Notes: generated by a model from the letters alone, not told the origin. Positions 17,653 through 27,069 are shown, counted from the first letter of the stretch. The stretch: DNA of 64,000 nucleotides from Clostridium sp. N3C (GCF_900095445.1 NZ_FMJL01000016.1:1-64000), one strand, 5' to 3'. Numbers and translations: made by a program.

Positions 17653-17729
17653 GCGGTGGTAGCTCAGTTGGATAGAGTAGCTGGCTACGAACCAGTTGGT
17701 CGGGGGTTCGAATCCTCTCCGCCGCACCA
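17653..17729 (+). tRNA. tRNA-Arg (anticodon ACG)
   Basis: A complete cloverleaf with encoded CCA. The acceptor GCGGTGG pairs with CCGCCGC. The anticodon arm is GCTGG-CTACGAA-CCAGT, giving anticodon ACG, and the T loop is TTCGAAT. A34 should be edited to inosine by TadA, which is encoded at 61.45 kb in this window. The T stem contains two G-U pairs. It marks the left edge of an accessory region. Confidence 0.93.
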
Positions 17730-17731
17730 AG

Positions 17732-17766
17732 AAAACCTTGCAAATGTTGAGTTTGCAAGGTTTTTA
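17732..17766 (+). terminator. Terminator after tRNA-Arg
   Basis: A perfect 13-bp stem (AAAACCTTGCAAA / TTTGCAAGGTTTT) followed by T-rich sequence. Confidence 0.88.
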
Positions 17767-17905
17767 TTTTTTTGATTTTCATATTTTGCACCATAGATGT
17801 GTATAAATCATTCAAATGCTAAACTCCAAAATAAAAGTGAGAATATGAGTATAAAATTAAGTTACATATTAGATATATAGGATATTTAGGAAAGGTGGCA
17901 TCTAT

Positions 17906-18427
17906 ATGAATATGAGAGAGTATTTATTTAATATGCCAGCAGAATCTATTATTTCTGTTGTGGCTAAAAAAGAAAATAGTAATGATCATGAAACCATTTT
18001 TGTTATTAAGGAAGGAAAGTATAATCTTAAAAGAATAGGTAAAGCTCCAAAGGTAAACATTAGGGGAGGAATTGTACAAGGAGAGGATGCCGCAGCTCTT
18101 GTTGTAATGTTTAACTTTAATGATCTAGAGTTTAAGTACGATTCCTGGTTTAATTATTATACAATGTACGGAAGGAAAGCAGTAACTAAATTGGCTGAAC
18201 AAGAAAGTATTTTATTTGAGTGTATAGATATATCCGGAAAAACCGTTAATCAGTTTAGAATTTCAAATACAATATCTTCATTAGCTCAGAACTACATAGA
18301 TATATGTAATAATTATAATCCTTGGGAAGCTCATTCATTTTATGCTCTTAAAATGATAATGTTTGATGAATGTAACTACTCAGAAGATGCTCTGTGGGAT
18401 GAATTATCGGAGCAAAAATCTATATAA
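17906..18427 (+). CDS. Hypothetical protein, 173 residues
   Basis: AAAGGTGG lies seven bases before the ATG and the composition is coding-like. It is a soluble, acidic protein without membrane segments or motifs I recognise. A beta-rich first half (ISVVAKKENSN..., TIFVIKEGKYNLKRIGK) is followed by a helical C-terminal part. It stands alone between the tRNA terminator and a GNAT gene, in what looks like accessory DNA. Function unknown. Confidence 0.6.
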   Translation: MNMREYLFNMPAESIISVVAKKENSNDHETIFVIKEGKYNLKRIGKAPKVNIRGGIVQGEDAAALVVMFNFNDLEFKYDSWFNYYTMYGRKAVTKLAEQESILFECIDISGKTVNQFRISNTISSLAQNYIDICNNYNPWEAHSFYALKMIMFDECNYSEDALWDELSEQKSI

Positions 18428-18684
18428 TATTGATGATCAGAAAGCATTTTATATTATTGGTAATGAGATAATCTACAAAGTATTTGAAATTTAGAAATAA
18501 AATGTTATATAATGTACAAAATAATAATGGCCGGGTAAATATATAATGATGAGAGCCAACTAGCTATTGTTATGCCTAATAGACATAATCTGTACAAGCT
18601 TCCTAAAAAGGCATTTTTCCCTTTTCTTTCAGATGAAGTAAAGGGAAGAAGAAAACAATTGTATGATAAAAGGTAGGTGAAATA

Positions 18685-19551
18685 ATGAAATTTAAATTAT
18701 ATAGTGATGTGCATGAGTTCTACAAAGATACCTATGATGTACTAATGCATCACGAGGAGCAGAATGTGATTCTACTTGGCAATATTATAATGGCACAGCA
18801 AGGAAAAGATAAGTCGGAATGGAAAGATCCTGCCAATTGGCTTATGGCAACAGTTTCTGATGATAAGGACATAAGGCTTACTGCGTTAATGACACCTGCT
18901 TATAATATTACCCTTTATGCAACAGATAATATAATTGATTCGAGAGCTATAAATTGTCTCATAGATGGCCTAAAAGATTATAATATCCCTGGTGTGACCA
19001 CAGAAAAAAATTTGGCAGAGTATTTTGCCAAGGAATATTCTGCTGGAAAAGGATTAACCATAAAAACGGTCATGGAACAGCGGATATATGAGCTTAAGGC
19101 AGTAAATCCAGAGGTTAAAGAATTTGGCAAACTTCGTTTATTAGAGGAAAGAGATATGAGCTTTTTCCCTTATTGGTTTGAGGGCTTTCATGCAGAAGTC
19201 AATTATGGAAATACAGAAATAACTGTTCCACAAGATCAAGAAGCATACCGCCAAAGACTTGCAACAAAACGATACTATGTTTTAGAAGTGGATGGAATAC
19301 CTGTATCTATGGCAGGTTATTCAAAGATAACGGGAAAAGCTATTGTTGTATCTTATGTATATACTCCTCCATATTTTAGAGCAAAGGGTTACGCCAGCTC
19401 CTGTGTGGCACAGATAAGCCAGAGAGCATTGAATAATGGATTTAAGAAGTGTGTATTATATACGGATTTGAAAAATCCCACATCTAATAGTATTTATCAG
19501 AAAATAGGATATAGGGGGATTTGTGATTCTGTTGAGTTGAGGTTTGAATAG
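18685..19551 (+). CDS. Two-domain GNAT acetyltransferase
   Basis: A 288-residue protein. The N-terminal half (1-130) is the partner domain found in this larger GNAT subgroup, with NVILLGNIIM and TALMTPAYNITLYAT. The C-terminal half is the active GNAT fold: ITGKAIVVSYVYTPPYFRAK, then GYASSCVAQISQRAL (the acetyl-CoA loop), and LYTDLKNPTSNSIYQKIGY. The substrate is unknown. AGGTGA precedes the ATG. Its stop lies just upstream of the broken first gene of the phosphorylation cassette, so it sits at the deletion edge. Confidence 0.82.
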   Translation: MKFKLYSDVHEFYKDTYDVLMHHEEQNVILLGNIIMAQQGKDKSEWKDPANWLMATVSDDKDIRLTALMTPAYNITLYATDNIIDSRAINCLIDGLKDYNIPGVTTEKNLAEYFAKEYSAGKGLTIKTVMEQRIYELKAVNPEVKEFGKLRLLEERDMSFFPYWFEGFHAEVNYGNTEITVPQDQEAYRQRLATKRYYVLEVDGIPVSMAGYSKITGKAIVVSYVYTPPYFRAKGYASSCVAQISQRALNNGFKKCVLYTDLKNPTSNSIYQKIGYRGICDSVELRFE

Positions 19552-19581
19552 TAGATTATAATTATTATATGGTTGTCTTAG

Positions 19582-20250
19582 CAGGAATATAATGAATTAA
19601 AGGCTTATCCTCCATTTGAGGCTTACTTTGATAAGTATTTTTCAAAGGAAAAGTTATTACAGTATGATGTAAGTAAATTAGATGAACTTACAAAAGCGAT
19701 TCCAAAGGTTATCCCTTTAATTGAGAATATATCAAATGCCATAACTTATGGGAATGGACCAGAATTAACAGAGCAAGATATTCCTGATTTCTCTTCTGTA
19801 GATTCAATGGATAATTTAGCAGCTAAATTGAAAATAGATCAACCCGATCCTAATATGACCAATATTACAAAGTATAACTTTATGGATATTTTTTCTGATA
19901 AGACTATTAAGGATCCTAGAGATGTAATGAAATCAATATCAATGGATGAGATTGAAAATCCTGTGGAGTTTATAAGTAGAAATCTTTCCCAAACTAATTA
20001 TTGTATTAGAGCCAAAGATATGAATGATATTTGTAATAAATATGTTCAACAAGTATCAGAGCTTAAAAGCAATATAGAAAGTATTAAAAAGGAAAAATGG
20101 AAGTTAAGATATAAAAAATGGTTATATATTGGTTTGACTCTTATTTTATTGATAGTAATAAGTAAATATGAATTATTATCATATGATGTTTCCATGCTTT
20201 TATTTGGTTTATCCTTTATCTTATTAGTGCTGTACTTCTTTATTGGTTAG
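19582..20250 (+). pseudogene. Cassette gene 1: 5'-truncated protein with C-terminal membrane anchor
   Basis: An open frame begins right after a TAG (19579-19581) and runs 222 codons, but its first 75 codons contain no ATG, GTG or TTG. They are coding-like (FEAYFDKYF, IPKVIPLIENISNA), so the true start appears deleted, only about 30 bases after the GNAT stop. The first available ATG is 19807, giving 147 residues. The C-terminus has a basic stretch (KKEKWKLRYKKWLY) and two hydrophobic helices, so it is probably membrane-anchored with a cytosolic N-terminal part. No known family. It is the first gene of the kinase/phosphatase/AAA+ cassette. Confidence 0.6.
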
Positions 20251-20264
20251 GGGGATTTAGAAAA

Positions 20265-21314
20265 GTGCCAGGAAAAGTTCTTGAAGCTTATATAGCAGAA
20301 TTAGAAAATCAATTTAATAAAGAGAATGAAAAAATAGAAAAGAGAAAAAAGAAATTCAAAAAAAGGTTTAAGATTTTTTCCATCATCTTTATTTTACTTT
20401 TTGCTGTGATATTTCTTGTGGATTTAATAAAAAAAGATAATTTATATAATGAATTAAAAAATGCAGAAATTACGGATGCAGAGGCTATGGCTAAAATTGC
20501 AAACTCCCCTGAAGCTATCATGCATCTAGACTTATATGATAAGTTTGAAGCAGCATATTTAGGCAATAAGTCTATGAACTCAATGAATTATGGTTTGATA
20601 GCAGAAAATCAGTATGGTTATACTAGCATAAATGAGAACAATGAGGTTATATTACATAAGAATGGTAAGGATACCGTTATTTCTAAAGAGCCAATTTCGC
20701 AAATAAATCTTGCCAAAGATCTTGTAATTTTCAGAGGTGCGGATAAGAAGCTATATGCTTGTAAAGATGATGGATCTGATAAAAAGGTTATAATTGATGA
20801 CAAAGTGGGTACTGTTCTTTTAGTTGGTGATGATCTTTATTATGTAAATTACTCAAAGTCCAACAATCTTTATAAACACAATCTTAAATCAGCCAAGTCA
20901 GAAGTAATTATAGAAGAAGGGGTTAAGAACTTTACAATAGCAGCAAACACGGTTTTATACATAAATTATGATAATAAGCTCAGCGCACGAACCATTGGTA
21001 GTACCACCTATTCTTGGAGTGATAATAATGTAGAGAAATTCTATTTTAACGGTGAAGTTTACGTTCAAAATAATGATAAGATTGTAAAGTTCAACCTTAA
21101 CAATCATTTTCCTGAAACCATTGCAATAGGTATAAGTGAACTTCTTGGTGTAGATAAAGAAAATGTTTATTATAGGATAAAAAACAATGTATATTCCCAC
21201 AATTTAACTACCGCTGAAAGGAAGGAATTATCTTTCAATTATAACTATTACAAAGGTGTATATAGTGTGAATAATGATATTATTGCACTGGGTGGTGAAA
21301 GCAGTGAAAATTAG
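20265..21314 (+). CDS. Cassette gene 2: single-pass membrane protein with beta-propeller-like domain
   Basis: A GTG start with GGGGGA upstream; 349 residues. A lysine-rich N-terminus (KRKKKFKKRFK) precedes one membrane helix (about 37-56). The rest is presumably extracytoplasmic and made of repeated short strands of the type DDLYYVNYSKSNNLYKHNL and KENVYYRIKNNVYSHNL. This recalls the DUF5050 / six-bladed propeller class. A sensory or binding role is inferred. It starts 14 bases after gene 1 and overlaps gene 3 by 11 bases, so it belongs to the same transcript. Confidence 0.7.
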   Translation: MPGKVLEAYIAELENQFNKENEKIEKRKKKFKKRFKIFSIIFILLFAVIFLVDLIKKDNLYNELKNAEITDAEAMAKIANSPEAIMHLDLYDKFEAAYLGNKSMNSMNYGLIAENQYGYTSINENNEVILHKNGKDTVISKEPISQINLAKDLVIFRGADKKLYACKDDGSDKKVIIDDKVGTVLLVGDDLYYVNYSKSNNLYKHNLKSAKSEVIIEEGVKNFTIAANTVLYINYDNKLSARTIGSTTYSWSDNNVEKFYFNGEVYVQNNDKIVKFNLNNHFPETIAIGISELLGVDKENVYYRIKNNVYSHNLTTAERKELSFNYNYYKGVYSVNNDIIALGGESSEN

Positions 21315-23139
21315 CAAATGGCATCAGGAACTAGATCAGTTTATAGATATAAAAAGCACCTTTATAATGGAAGGTAATATCTATGACATGCAGGTATATC
21401 CTAGTAGATTAGAAAACAATGAAATACGTTGGGATTTGATGTTTCTTGATAATTATATTTTTCGCTATCTAAAAGATGCAGGTTATAAAAACATAGTTTT
21501 TTATAATCATATCGACGGCTTTTACAATGAATTTGATAGGGAACATTTAAATAGATTTTGTCAATTTACTAACTTGGGCAAGCTAGGCAATAATGAAAAA
21601 TCATTAAAAGTTGATATGTGTAGGGCAGCAGATCTTATAAGGGAAGCAAATCAAAACAGGGAAAACTTGAATGCTATTGTCCTTGTAATGGCTTCACGAT
21701 ATGTTCTTTCAGCTGATAATATTAGTGAGAATGAAAGGGATTTCTATACTAAGATTATGATGGCTGGCTTGAAGAAAACTCAAATATCTACAGAAGATGG
21801 CTTTAAAAATAACCTAATATTTATTATATGTGAAAAATCAAATGACATTCCTGTTTGGCTCTATTTAGATAATCCTATGGCTAAGACTATGAGAATTAAT
21901 GAACCCAACAAAGAAATCCGTGAATTGTTTATTAATACACAAATTAAGTTTTTTACAGGGGATAAGGAATATTCTGAAGAAGATTTAAAAAAGTATAAGG
22001 AGGATTTTGTAGAACTTACAGATGGCTTTAAAAATCTTGAATTAAATGCACTAAAATTCCTTTGTAAAAAGCAGAATATTCCTATTGAAAACATTAAAGA
22101 TGCTATTCATTTATATAAGTATGGTATAAAGGACAATCCTTGGGTAGAACTTCCTCTTGAAATGCTTGACAACGCAGAACAAGTAATAAGAAAAAGGGTT
22201 AAGGGTCAGGATAGGGCTGTATCACAAGTATTGGATATTATCAAGCGTGCAGTAACCAATATGGCTGGGCTACAACATTCTAGTGCAAGCAGGCCAAAGG
22301 GTGTATTGTTCTTTGCTGGACCAACAGGAACAGGTAAAACTGAATTAGCAAAAACCTTTGCGGAAATGATATTTGGTGATGAGAATAATTGCATAAGGTT
22401 TGATATGTCAGAATATCAGCAGCCTCATTCAGATCAAAAGCTATTAGGGGCCCCTCCTGGATATGTAGGATATGAAGCTGGCGGTCAGCTTACCAATGCA
22501 ATAAAGGAAAAACCTTTTTCAATTCTATTATTTGATGAAATTGAAAAAGCCCATCCTTCTATTTTTGATAAGTTCCTGCAGATACTTGATGATGGTAGAA
22601 TGACTGATGGCAAAGGTGAAACAGTTTATTTTTCTGAATGTATTATTATCTTTACAAGTAACTTAGGAATTTATGATCTTGATGAATATGGCAATAGGAT
22701 TTTAAATGTGGACCCTTCCATGGATTATAGCACAATATCAAATAAAATTATTAGATCTATTGAAAACTACTTTAAGTTACAGTTAGGAAGACCTGAGATT
22801 CTAAATAGAATCGGTGAAAACATCGTTGTATTTGATTTTATAAGAGAAGAAGTGGCAACACAAATTCTAGATTCTCAGCTTAATAAAATTATAAACAACG
22901 TAAAGAAGCAAAAGGATGTAACAATTACTGTTTCTAATGAAGCTAAGGATTATCTTGTAAAGGTTGCTTTTGGTAACCTTGAAAATGGCGGGAGAGGCAT
23001 AGGAAACATTGTTGAAAAGAACTTTATTAATCCTTTAGCAAGGTACATATTTGACAATAAAATTCAAAATGGTTCTAGGGTAAATGTAAAAAAGATTGTA
23101 GAAGAGAACTCCATAATAAAATTGGAGTGTGATACATAA
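21304..23139 (+). CDS. Cassette gene 3: ClpB-like AAA+ ATPase with degenerate first AAA domain
   Basis: I use GTG 21304 (611 residues), eight bases after GGTGG; the frame opens earlier at 21274. The N-terminal 290 residues look like an AAA domain without Walker A: FIMEGNIYD at the front, and AIVLVMASRYVL where Walker B should be but lacking the acidic pair. The C-terminal half is a canonical ClpB/HslU-type domain: Walker A GPTGTGKT (about 339), GAPPGYVGYEAGG pore-region segment (about 381), Walker B LLFDEIEKAHP (about 407), Arg finger region GRPEILNRIGE, and sensor 2 GGRGIGN (about 562). It should remodel proteins with ATP. There is no ClpB N-domain and no ClpP-docking loop that I can see. 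Confidence 0.85.
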   Translation: MKISKWHQELDQFIDIKSTFIMEGNIYDMQVYPSRLENNEIRWDLMFLDNYIFRYLKDAGYKNIVFYNHIDGFYNEFDREHLNRFCQFTNLGKLGNNEKSLKVDMCRAADLIREANQNRENLNAIVLVMASRYVLSADNISENERDFYTKIMMAGLKKTQISTEDGFKNNLIFIICEKSNDIPVWLYLDNPMAKTMRINEPNKEIRELFINTQIKFFTGDKEYSEEDLKKYKEDFVELTDGFKNLELNALKFLCKKQNIPIENIKDAIHLYKYGIKDNPWVELPLEMLDNAEQVIRKRVKGQDRAVSQVLDIIKRAVTNMAGLQHSSASRPKGVLFFAGPTGTGKTELAKTFAEMIFGDENNCIRFDMSEYQQPHSDQKLLGAPPGYVGYEAGGQLTNAIKEKPFSILLFDEIEKAHPSIFDKFLQILDDGRMTDGKGETVYFSECIIIFTSNLGIYDLDEYGNRILNVDPSMDYSTISNKIIRSIENYFKLQLGRPEILNRIGENIVVFDFIREEVATQILDSQLNKIINNVKKQKDVTITVSNEAKDYLVKVAFGNLENGGRGIGNIVEKNFINPLARYIFDNKIQNGSRVNVKKIVEENSIIKLECDT

Positions 23140-23861
23140 TGGAGTTTGAAATATGCATAGCTACAGACCTTGGGGGTTTAAGAAAAAATAATGAAGACGG
23201 TTTCTATGTAAATGATATAGGTATTTATAACACTACAGAGTATTTTCTCTATAAGAAGATTAAGGTACCGATTTTTGCTTTTGTTGCTGATGGTGTTGGT
23301 GGCACTAGAGCTGGAGAAGAGGCCACTGGTGTATGTGTTAAAACGGCCTTATCTTCTACTATACCTTATGATGATTGTGAAATAATAGGATTTATTGATA
23401 AGGTAAATCAAAGGGTATGTGAGTTAAGGATGACAATAGATACTGCTTGCACTTTAGCTGGTATCCTTATAGGAGAAGATAGTATATATTCCTTTAACGT
23501 AGGAGATAGCAAAGTTTTTTCCCTTTCCAGAGGTTTTTTAAATCAGTTAAGTATAGATGATACATTATCAGGTCTATTAGGAGAGATAACAAATGATAAA
23601 GAACCCTTAATACAATACATAGGAAAAGAAGGGCTATTACCTCATATCAAAAAAGTTGATAAATTATCTACTTTCTTAATATGCACTGATGGCCTTACGG
23701 ATATGCTCTCTTTAGATGATATTGAATTGTTTTTTGAGAAAGAAAGTGATCTTAAAGAACTTACTGCTAAGTTGGTTGAGCAAGCTAAGGAAAAGGGAGG
23801 ACAAGATAACATTACTCTAATAATTATAAGACCTGTAAAGGAGGGAATGGGTAATGACTGA
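23139..23861 (+). CDS. Cassette gene 4: PP2C-family Ser/Thr protein phosphatase
   Basis: A 240-residue soluble PP2C with all metal-site motifs: RKNNEDGFY (15-23), ADGVGGTRAGEEA (50-62), NVGDSKVF (120-127), CTDGLTDML (about 182) and GGQDNITL (about 224). It is predicted to remove phosphate from Ser/Thr with Mn2+/Mg2+. The ATG overlaps the stop of the AAA+ gene by one base. It overlaps the kinase gene that follows by eight bases, making kinase and phosphatase a translationally coupled antagonistic pair. Confidence 0.92.
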   Translation: MEFEICIATDLGGLRKNNEDGFYVNDIGIYNTTEYFLYKKIKVPIFAFVADGVGGTRAGEEATGVCVKTALSSTIPYDDCEIIGFIDKVNQRVCELRMTIDTACTLAGILIGEDSIYSFNVGDSKVFSLSRGFLNQLSIDDTLSGLLGEITNDKEPLIQYIGKEGLLPHIKKVDKLSTFLICTDGLTDMLSLDDIELFFEKESDLKELTAKLVEQAKEKGGQDNITLIIIRPVKEGMGND

Positions 23862-25518
23862 AGCAAAAAAAACAGAACTTATGGAAGAAGAAACTAGAGC
23901 TACTTCATTAATGCCTGAAGCTAATGGTTCTAGTATTACTTCTGTAATGGACAATAATGTTTCTTCTGCGCGTCTTACTGAAATCATGGATAAGGATTCT
24001 AATAATAGAGTTACTTCAATAATGCAACCTCATACTGCTATTGATTTTAGTCGTAGAACTAGCATTGATGGTTTTAAAATTAAAAAAGTTATTGCAGAAA
24101 ATACCGGTGAAGCTACCTTGATTTTGACTGAGGATGAAGAAGGAGTTAATCAGGTCATAAAGTTATACCACAGTGGAGCAAGAATTGACGGAAAAATTGA
24201 AAAGGTATTGGAAAATATTAATTCACCTTATGTTATGCCACACAGAAAAGGCGGCATATATGATGGAAGAATGTATGAAATTCTTCCTTATTATGAAAAG
24301 GGTGATTTAACAAAAAATATTCCTATGAGCATTGACTTCATAGAAAAGATAGTGGTAAAAAGTCTTAATGAAGGTTTAAAAGTACTTCATGATAATGGTA
24401 TTATACATAGGGATATTAAGCCAAGTAACTTATTTTTAAGCGATGATGAGTCAAGGGTTATTTTAGGAGACTTTGGTATAAGTTCCTTGTTGGATAACAA
24501 TATTTCTGTAAGAGCAACTTCAATATCAAGAACTTTGGGTTATTCTGCACCAGAGGCTTCCAATGGTTTTGTATCAAGGCAATCAGACTATTATTCTTTC
24601 GGTATTACATTACTTCATCTTGTAATTGGACAGGATCCCTTTTTGGGGATGACTGACATGCAGATACTTTACCAGACCATCAATAAGCCTTTGGAGATCC
24701 CTGCTACTGTACCTCCAAGAATGCAGCAATTAATAAGAGGACTTACAGTAAAAGATAGAAATAATCGATGGGGGTATGATGAGGTTGTTCGCTGGTTGAA
24801 TGAGGAAGATGTCGAAATTAAGGAAAGAAAGACTCATAAGGGAATAAAGCCATATACTTTCAATTATAACAAGTACTATGGACTGGATGAAATCAGTATG
24901 GCCTTTGCTAATGATTGGGAAAATGCTACTAAACATTTGTATAGAGGTTTGGTCGAAAAGAATATCATTCAATATGGTGAGGAATACGTAAACAAAATTG
25001 CTGATGTTAAAGAGTTTGAAGACAAAGATGTAGCTGTATTTTCTATGATATATATACTTAATCCTCATGCTCCCTTATGCTTTAAAGGTAAGGTATATCC
25101 TGATTTACAAGCTTTGGGCGCGGCAATGAAAGAAAAAATCCCTGAAATAGATCCTGATATTTGGAAGTTAATTTCAAAAGGTTGCTTGTTACAATTTATT
25201 GAAAGTAACAATTTTAATGATGATTTAAAAGCTGAAATTAAGTTTATAACTGAACAGATACAGAAAAATAAAAGTGAGTACTATTTTGCTCTCATGTACA
25301 TCTTATATCCAGAGATAGGCTTTGACTATAATAAGAAGAAGTATGTAAACTTAGAAGACTTCATTGATGATTTAGAAATGAATGACTTTAATTACATAGC
25401 AAGAATATGTCAAGATTTAATTTCTAATCCAATGTTTATTATGTGGATTTATTCATTAGGATATGCTAAACAGGTTGAAAGTTGGATGAAAATATATGAA
25501 AAGGCGGTTTGGGAATAA
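23854..25518 (+). CDS. Cassette gene 5: Ser/Thr protein kinase with repeated Thr motifs
   Basis: 554 residues, soluble. The N-terminal 60 residues hold five copies of a T-(S/E)-hydrophobic-M motif, with Thr at 7, 17, 29, 42 and 54. The kinase domain (about 72-330) has Lys103 in QVIKLY, a weak Gly loop (AENTGEATLIL), catalytic HRDIKPSN (185-192), GDFG (205-208) and TLGYSAPE (227-234). The C-terminal 210 residues are helical and unassigned. Unlike PknB types it has no membrane helix or PASTA repeats. Likely substrates are its own tail and the other cassette proteins; this is inference. Overlaps the phosphatase upstream and the next gene by one base. Confidence 0.9.
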   Translation: MTEAKKTELMEEETRATSLMPEANGSSITSVMDNNVSSARLTEIMDKDSNNRVTSIMQPHTAIDFSRRTSIDGFKIKKVIAENTGEATLILTEDEEGVNQVIKLYHSGARIDGKIEKVLENINSPYVMPHRKGGIYDGRMYEILPYYEKGDLTKNIPMSIDFIEKIVVKSLNEGLKVLHDNGIIHRDIKPSNLFLSDDESRVILGDFGISSLLDNNISVRATSISRTLGYSAPEASNGFVSRQSDYYSFGITLLHLVIGQDPFLGMTDMQILYQTINKPLEIPATVPPRMQQLIRGLTVKDRNNRWGYDEVVRWLNEEDVEIKERKTHKGIKPYTFNYNKYYGLDEISMAFANDWENATKHLYRGLVEKNIIQYGEEYVNKIADVKEFEDKDVAVFSMIYILNPHAPLCFKGKVYPDLQALGAAMKEKIPEIDPDIWKLISKGCLLQFIESNNFNDDLKAEIKFITEQIQKNKSEYYFALMYILYPEIGFDYNKKKYVNLEDFIDDLEMNDFNYIARICQDLISNPMFIMWIYSLGYAKQVESWMKIYEKAVWE

Positions 25519-26738
25519 TGAGTGGTCCTAAATATTCAGAGTTTCAACTTCAAAGACAAAGATTGCTTATAATACAAAAACAATTAGAAGCAGAACTAGA
25601 GCATCAAAGATGTGTTTAAATAACTTCCTCCATCAAAGATTGCATTAAAAAAAGTGATGATGTTATTTCAAAAATAGATTTCAGTAAATTAGAGAGTTAT
25701 ATCTCAATGGCGCACAGTGCGGTAAAAACTAAAACTTTGATAAATCAATTGAATGAATTAATTTCAGATCTAAGATCAACAATAGACAAGAGCTATGAAA
25801 TCAAAGGTGATAGTGAAATCTTAGCAGACATTTTGAATGCTTATGAAAATAGATTTATTAGAATCAAAAACTTATCTACACAAATCAATCATCTAATGAG
25901 AGAGCTGAATGTTCAATACAATCAGCAATTGCAGGATAGCCGTGAAATAGAGTTTATAAACACAGAATGGGAAGGTCCTGTAAGCATTAGTAATATTTCT
26001 GATAGTGTTATGGAAACTTATACTTCCATTATTGAGCAGCTTATGGACTGTGATGAATTTGAACAGGAAAAAGCTAAGTATGATGCTATTATGAATAACC
26101 ACTCCTTAGATGATAATTATAAGATTCGTCAGATGAAAATAAACTTTGAATCTTACTTAGTTGAAAAGCAATCTAGATATAACAATGAGGAAATGCTAAG
26201 ATTGCGCAATGAATATATTGTATTGAGCAATGAAATATATGGCCAATGTGAAGAAGTGCCAGAGAACATAGAAATATTAAAGAAAAAAATAAGAGAAATG
26301 TTAGAAGTAGTTCAAAGCAAAAAAGTAGGAGAATATGTTGCAGAATGCATTGATAAAGTAATGCAAGAATTAGGTTATGCTGTAATTGAGAATGAAGTTC
26401 TTAATAAGCGAAAAATTATAAAGCAGCACTTTGATTACTCTAATAACTCGGCTATAACTGTTGCATCCTCTGAAAGTGGAGCTATGATGCTTGAAGTGGT
26501 AGGTAAGAAAAATGAGAATGGTTCAAATGGATCTACTGCTGCTGTAAAAACTGATATGGAGAGATTTTGCCCAGATTATAATAAAGTTAAGGAAGGCTTG
26601 CAACAGTACGGCATCATAATAAGGGATAAGAAGCTCTTGCCACCTGAGGAGAAGTATGTTAGATTTGCAGACTTTAAAAAGTCTTCGGATAGAAGAATAG
26701 AAGTAAGAAATAGAAAGAAGAGAATGTTTGATGAGTGA
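25518..26738 (+). pseudogene. Cassette gene 6: coiled-coil protein interrupted by in-frame TAA
   Basis: ATG 25518 overlaps the kinase stop (TAATG). After 33 codons (MSGPKYSEFQLQRQ...) an in-frame TAA occurs at 25617-25619, and the same frame then continues without interruption to 26738. Restored, it would be 406 residues. It is mainly helical and coiled coil to about residue 290, followed by a compact C-terminal domain (ITVASSESGAMMLEVVGKK, FCPDYNKVKEGLQQYGIII). An internal restart at ATG 25707 would give 343 residues. A single-base nonsense mutation is the simplest reading. Function unknown; perhaps the AAA+ client or scaffold. Confidence 0.7.
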
Positions 26739-27069
26739 AGTTAGGGTTTGTGAAAATTGCAATCATATTAATAATATAAATAACTTAGAGTGCGAAAAAT
26801 GCGGTTTTGATCTTTCCTTTGTCATACCTGTTGAGGAAAGCGAACTACAAAAGGAAAAAGTAGAGGGAAGTAACATAGAGCTTACAACAGCACATGTTAC
26901 CTCTCAATCTAATCTTTTAAATCTGGTATCTGCAGATAAGCAACTTGTGATTCCTATTGGAACCTTTATTAATGGAAAACGGATGCCTAAATTAACAAAG
27001 ACACCTATACATTGTTCTGATAAAATAACCTTTGCTGATTTAACCTTTGAGGTGGAATATGCAGATTGA
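26731..27069 (+). CDS. Cassette gene 7: zinc-ribbon protein with FHA-like C-terminal half
   Basis: 112 residues, starting at ATG 26731 inside the end of gene 6. A double-CXXC zinc ribbon comes first (Cys 7, 10, 21 and 24; CENC and CEKCGFDLSF). After a linker, IPIGTFINGKRMP...CSDKITFADLTFEVEY (about 75-110) resembles the last strands of an FHA domain (NGTxxNG...L..gD.I.f). The phosphothreonine-binding GR...S..H half is absent. In a kinase/phosphatase cassette a phospho-reader is expected, but the FHA reading is tentative. Overlaps gene 8 by 11 bases. Confidence 0.65.
   Translation: MSEVRVCENCNHINNINNLECEKCGFDLSFVIPVEESELQKEKVEGSNIELTTAHVTSQSNLLNLVSADKQLVIPIGTFINGKRMPKLTKTPIHCSDKITFADLTFEVEYAD

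Noticed and set aside
23854..25518. PASTA-type PknB/PrkC housekeeping kinase with PrpC/Stp phosphatase
   Set aside because: The kinase has no membrane helix or PASTA repeats, the gene order is reversed relative to cell-wall loci, and no ribosome-maturation genes flank it.
23139..27069. Type VI secretion-like or tellurite-resistance (Ter) locus
   Set aside because: There are no TssB/C, Hcp, VgrG or TerD-type proteins; only the kinase, phosphatase and ClpB-like ATPase are shared in kind.
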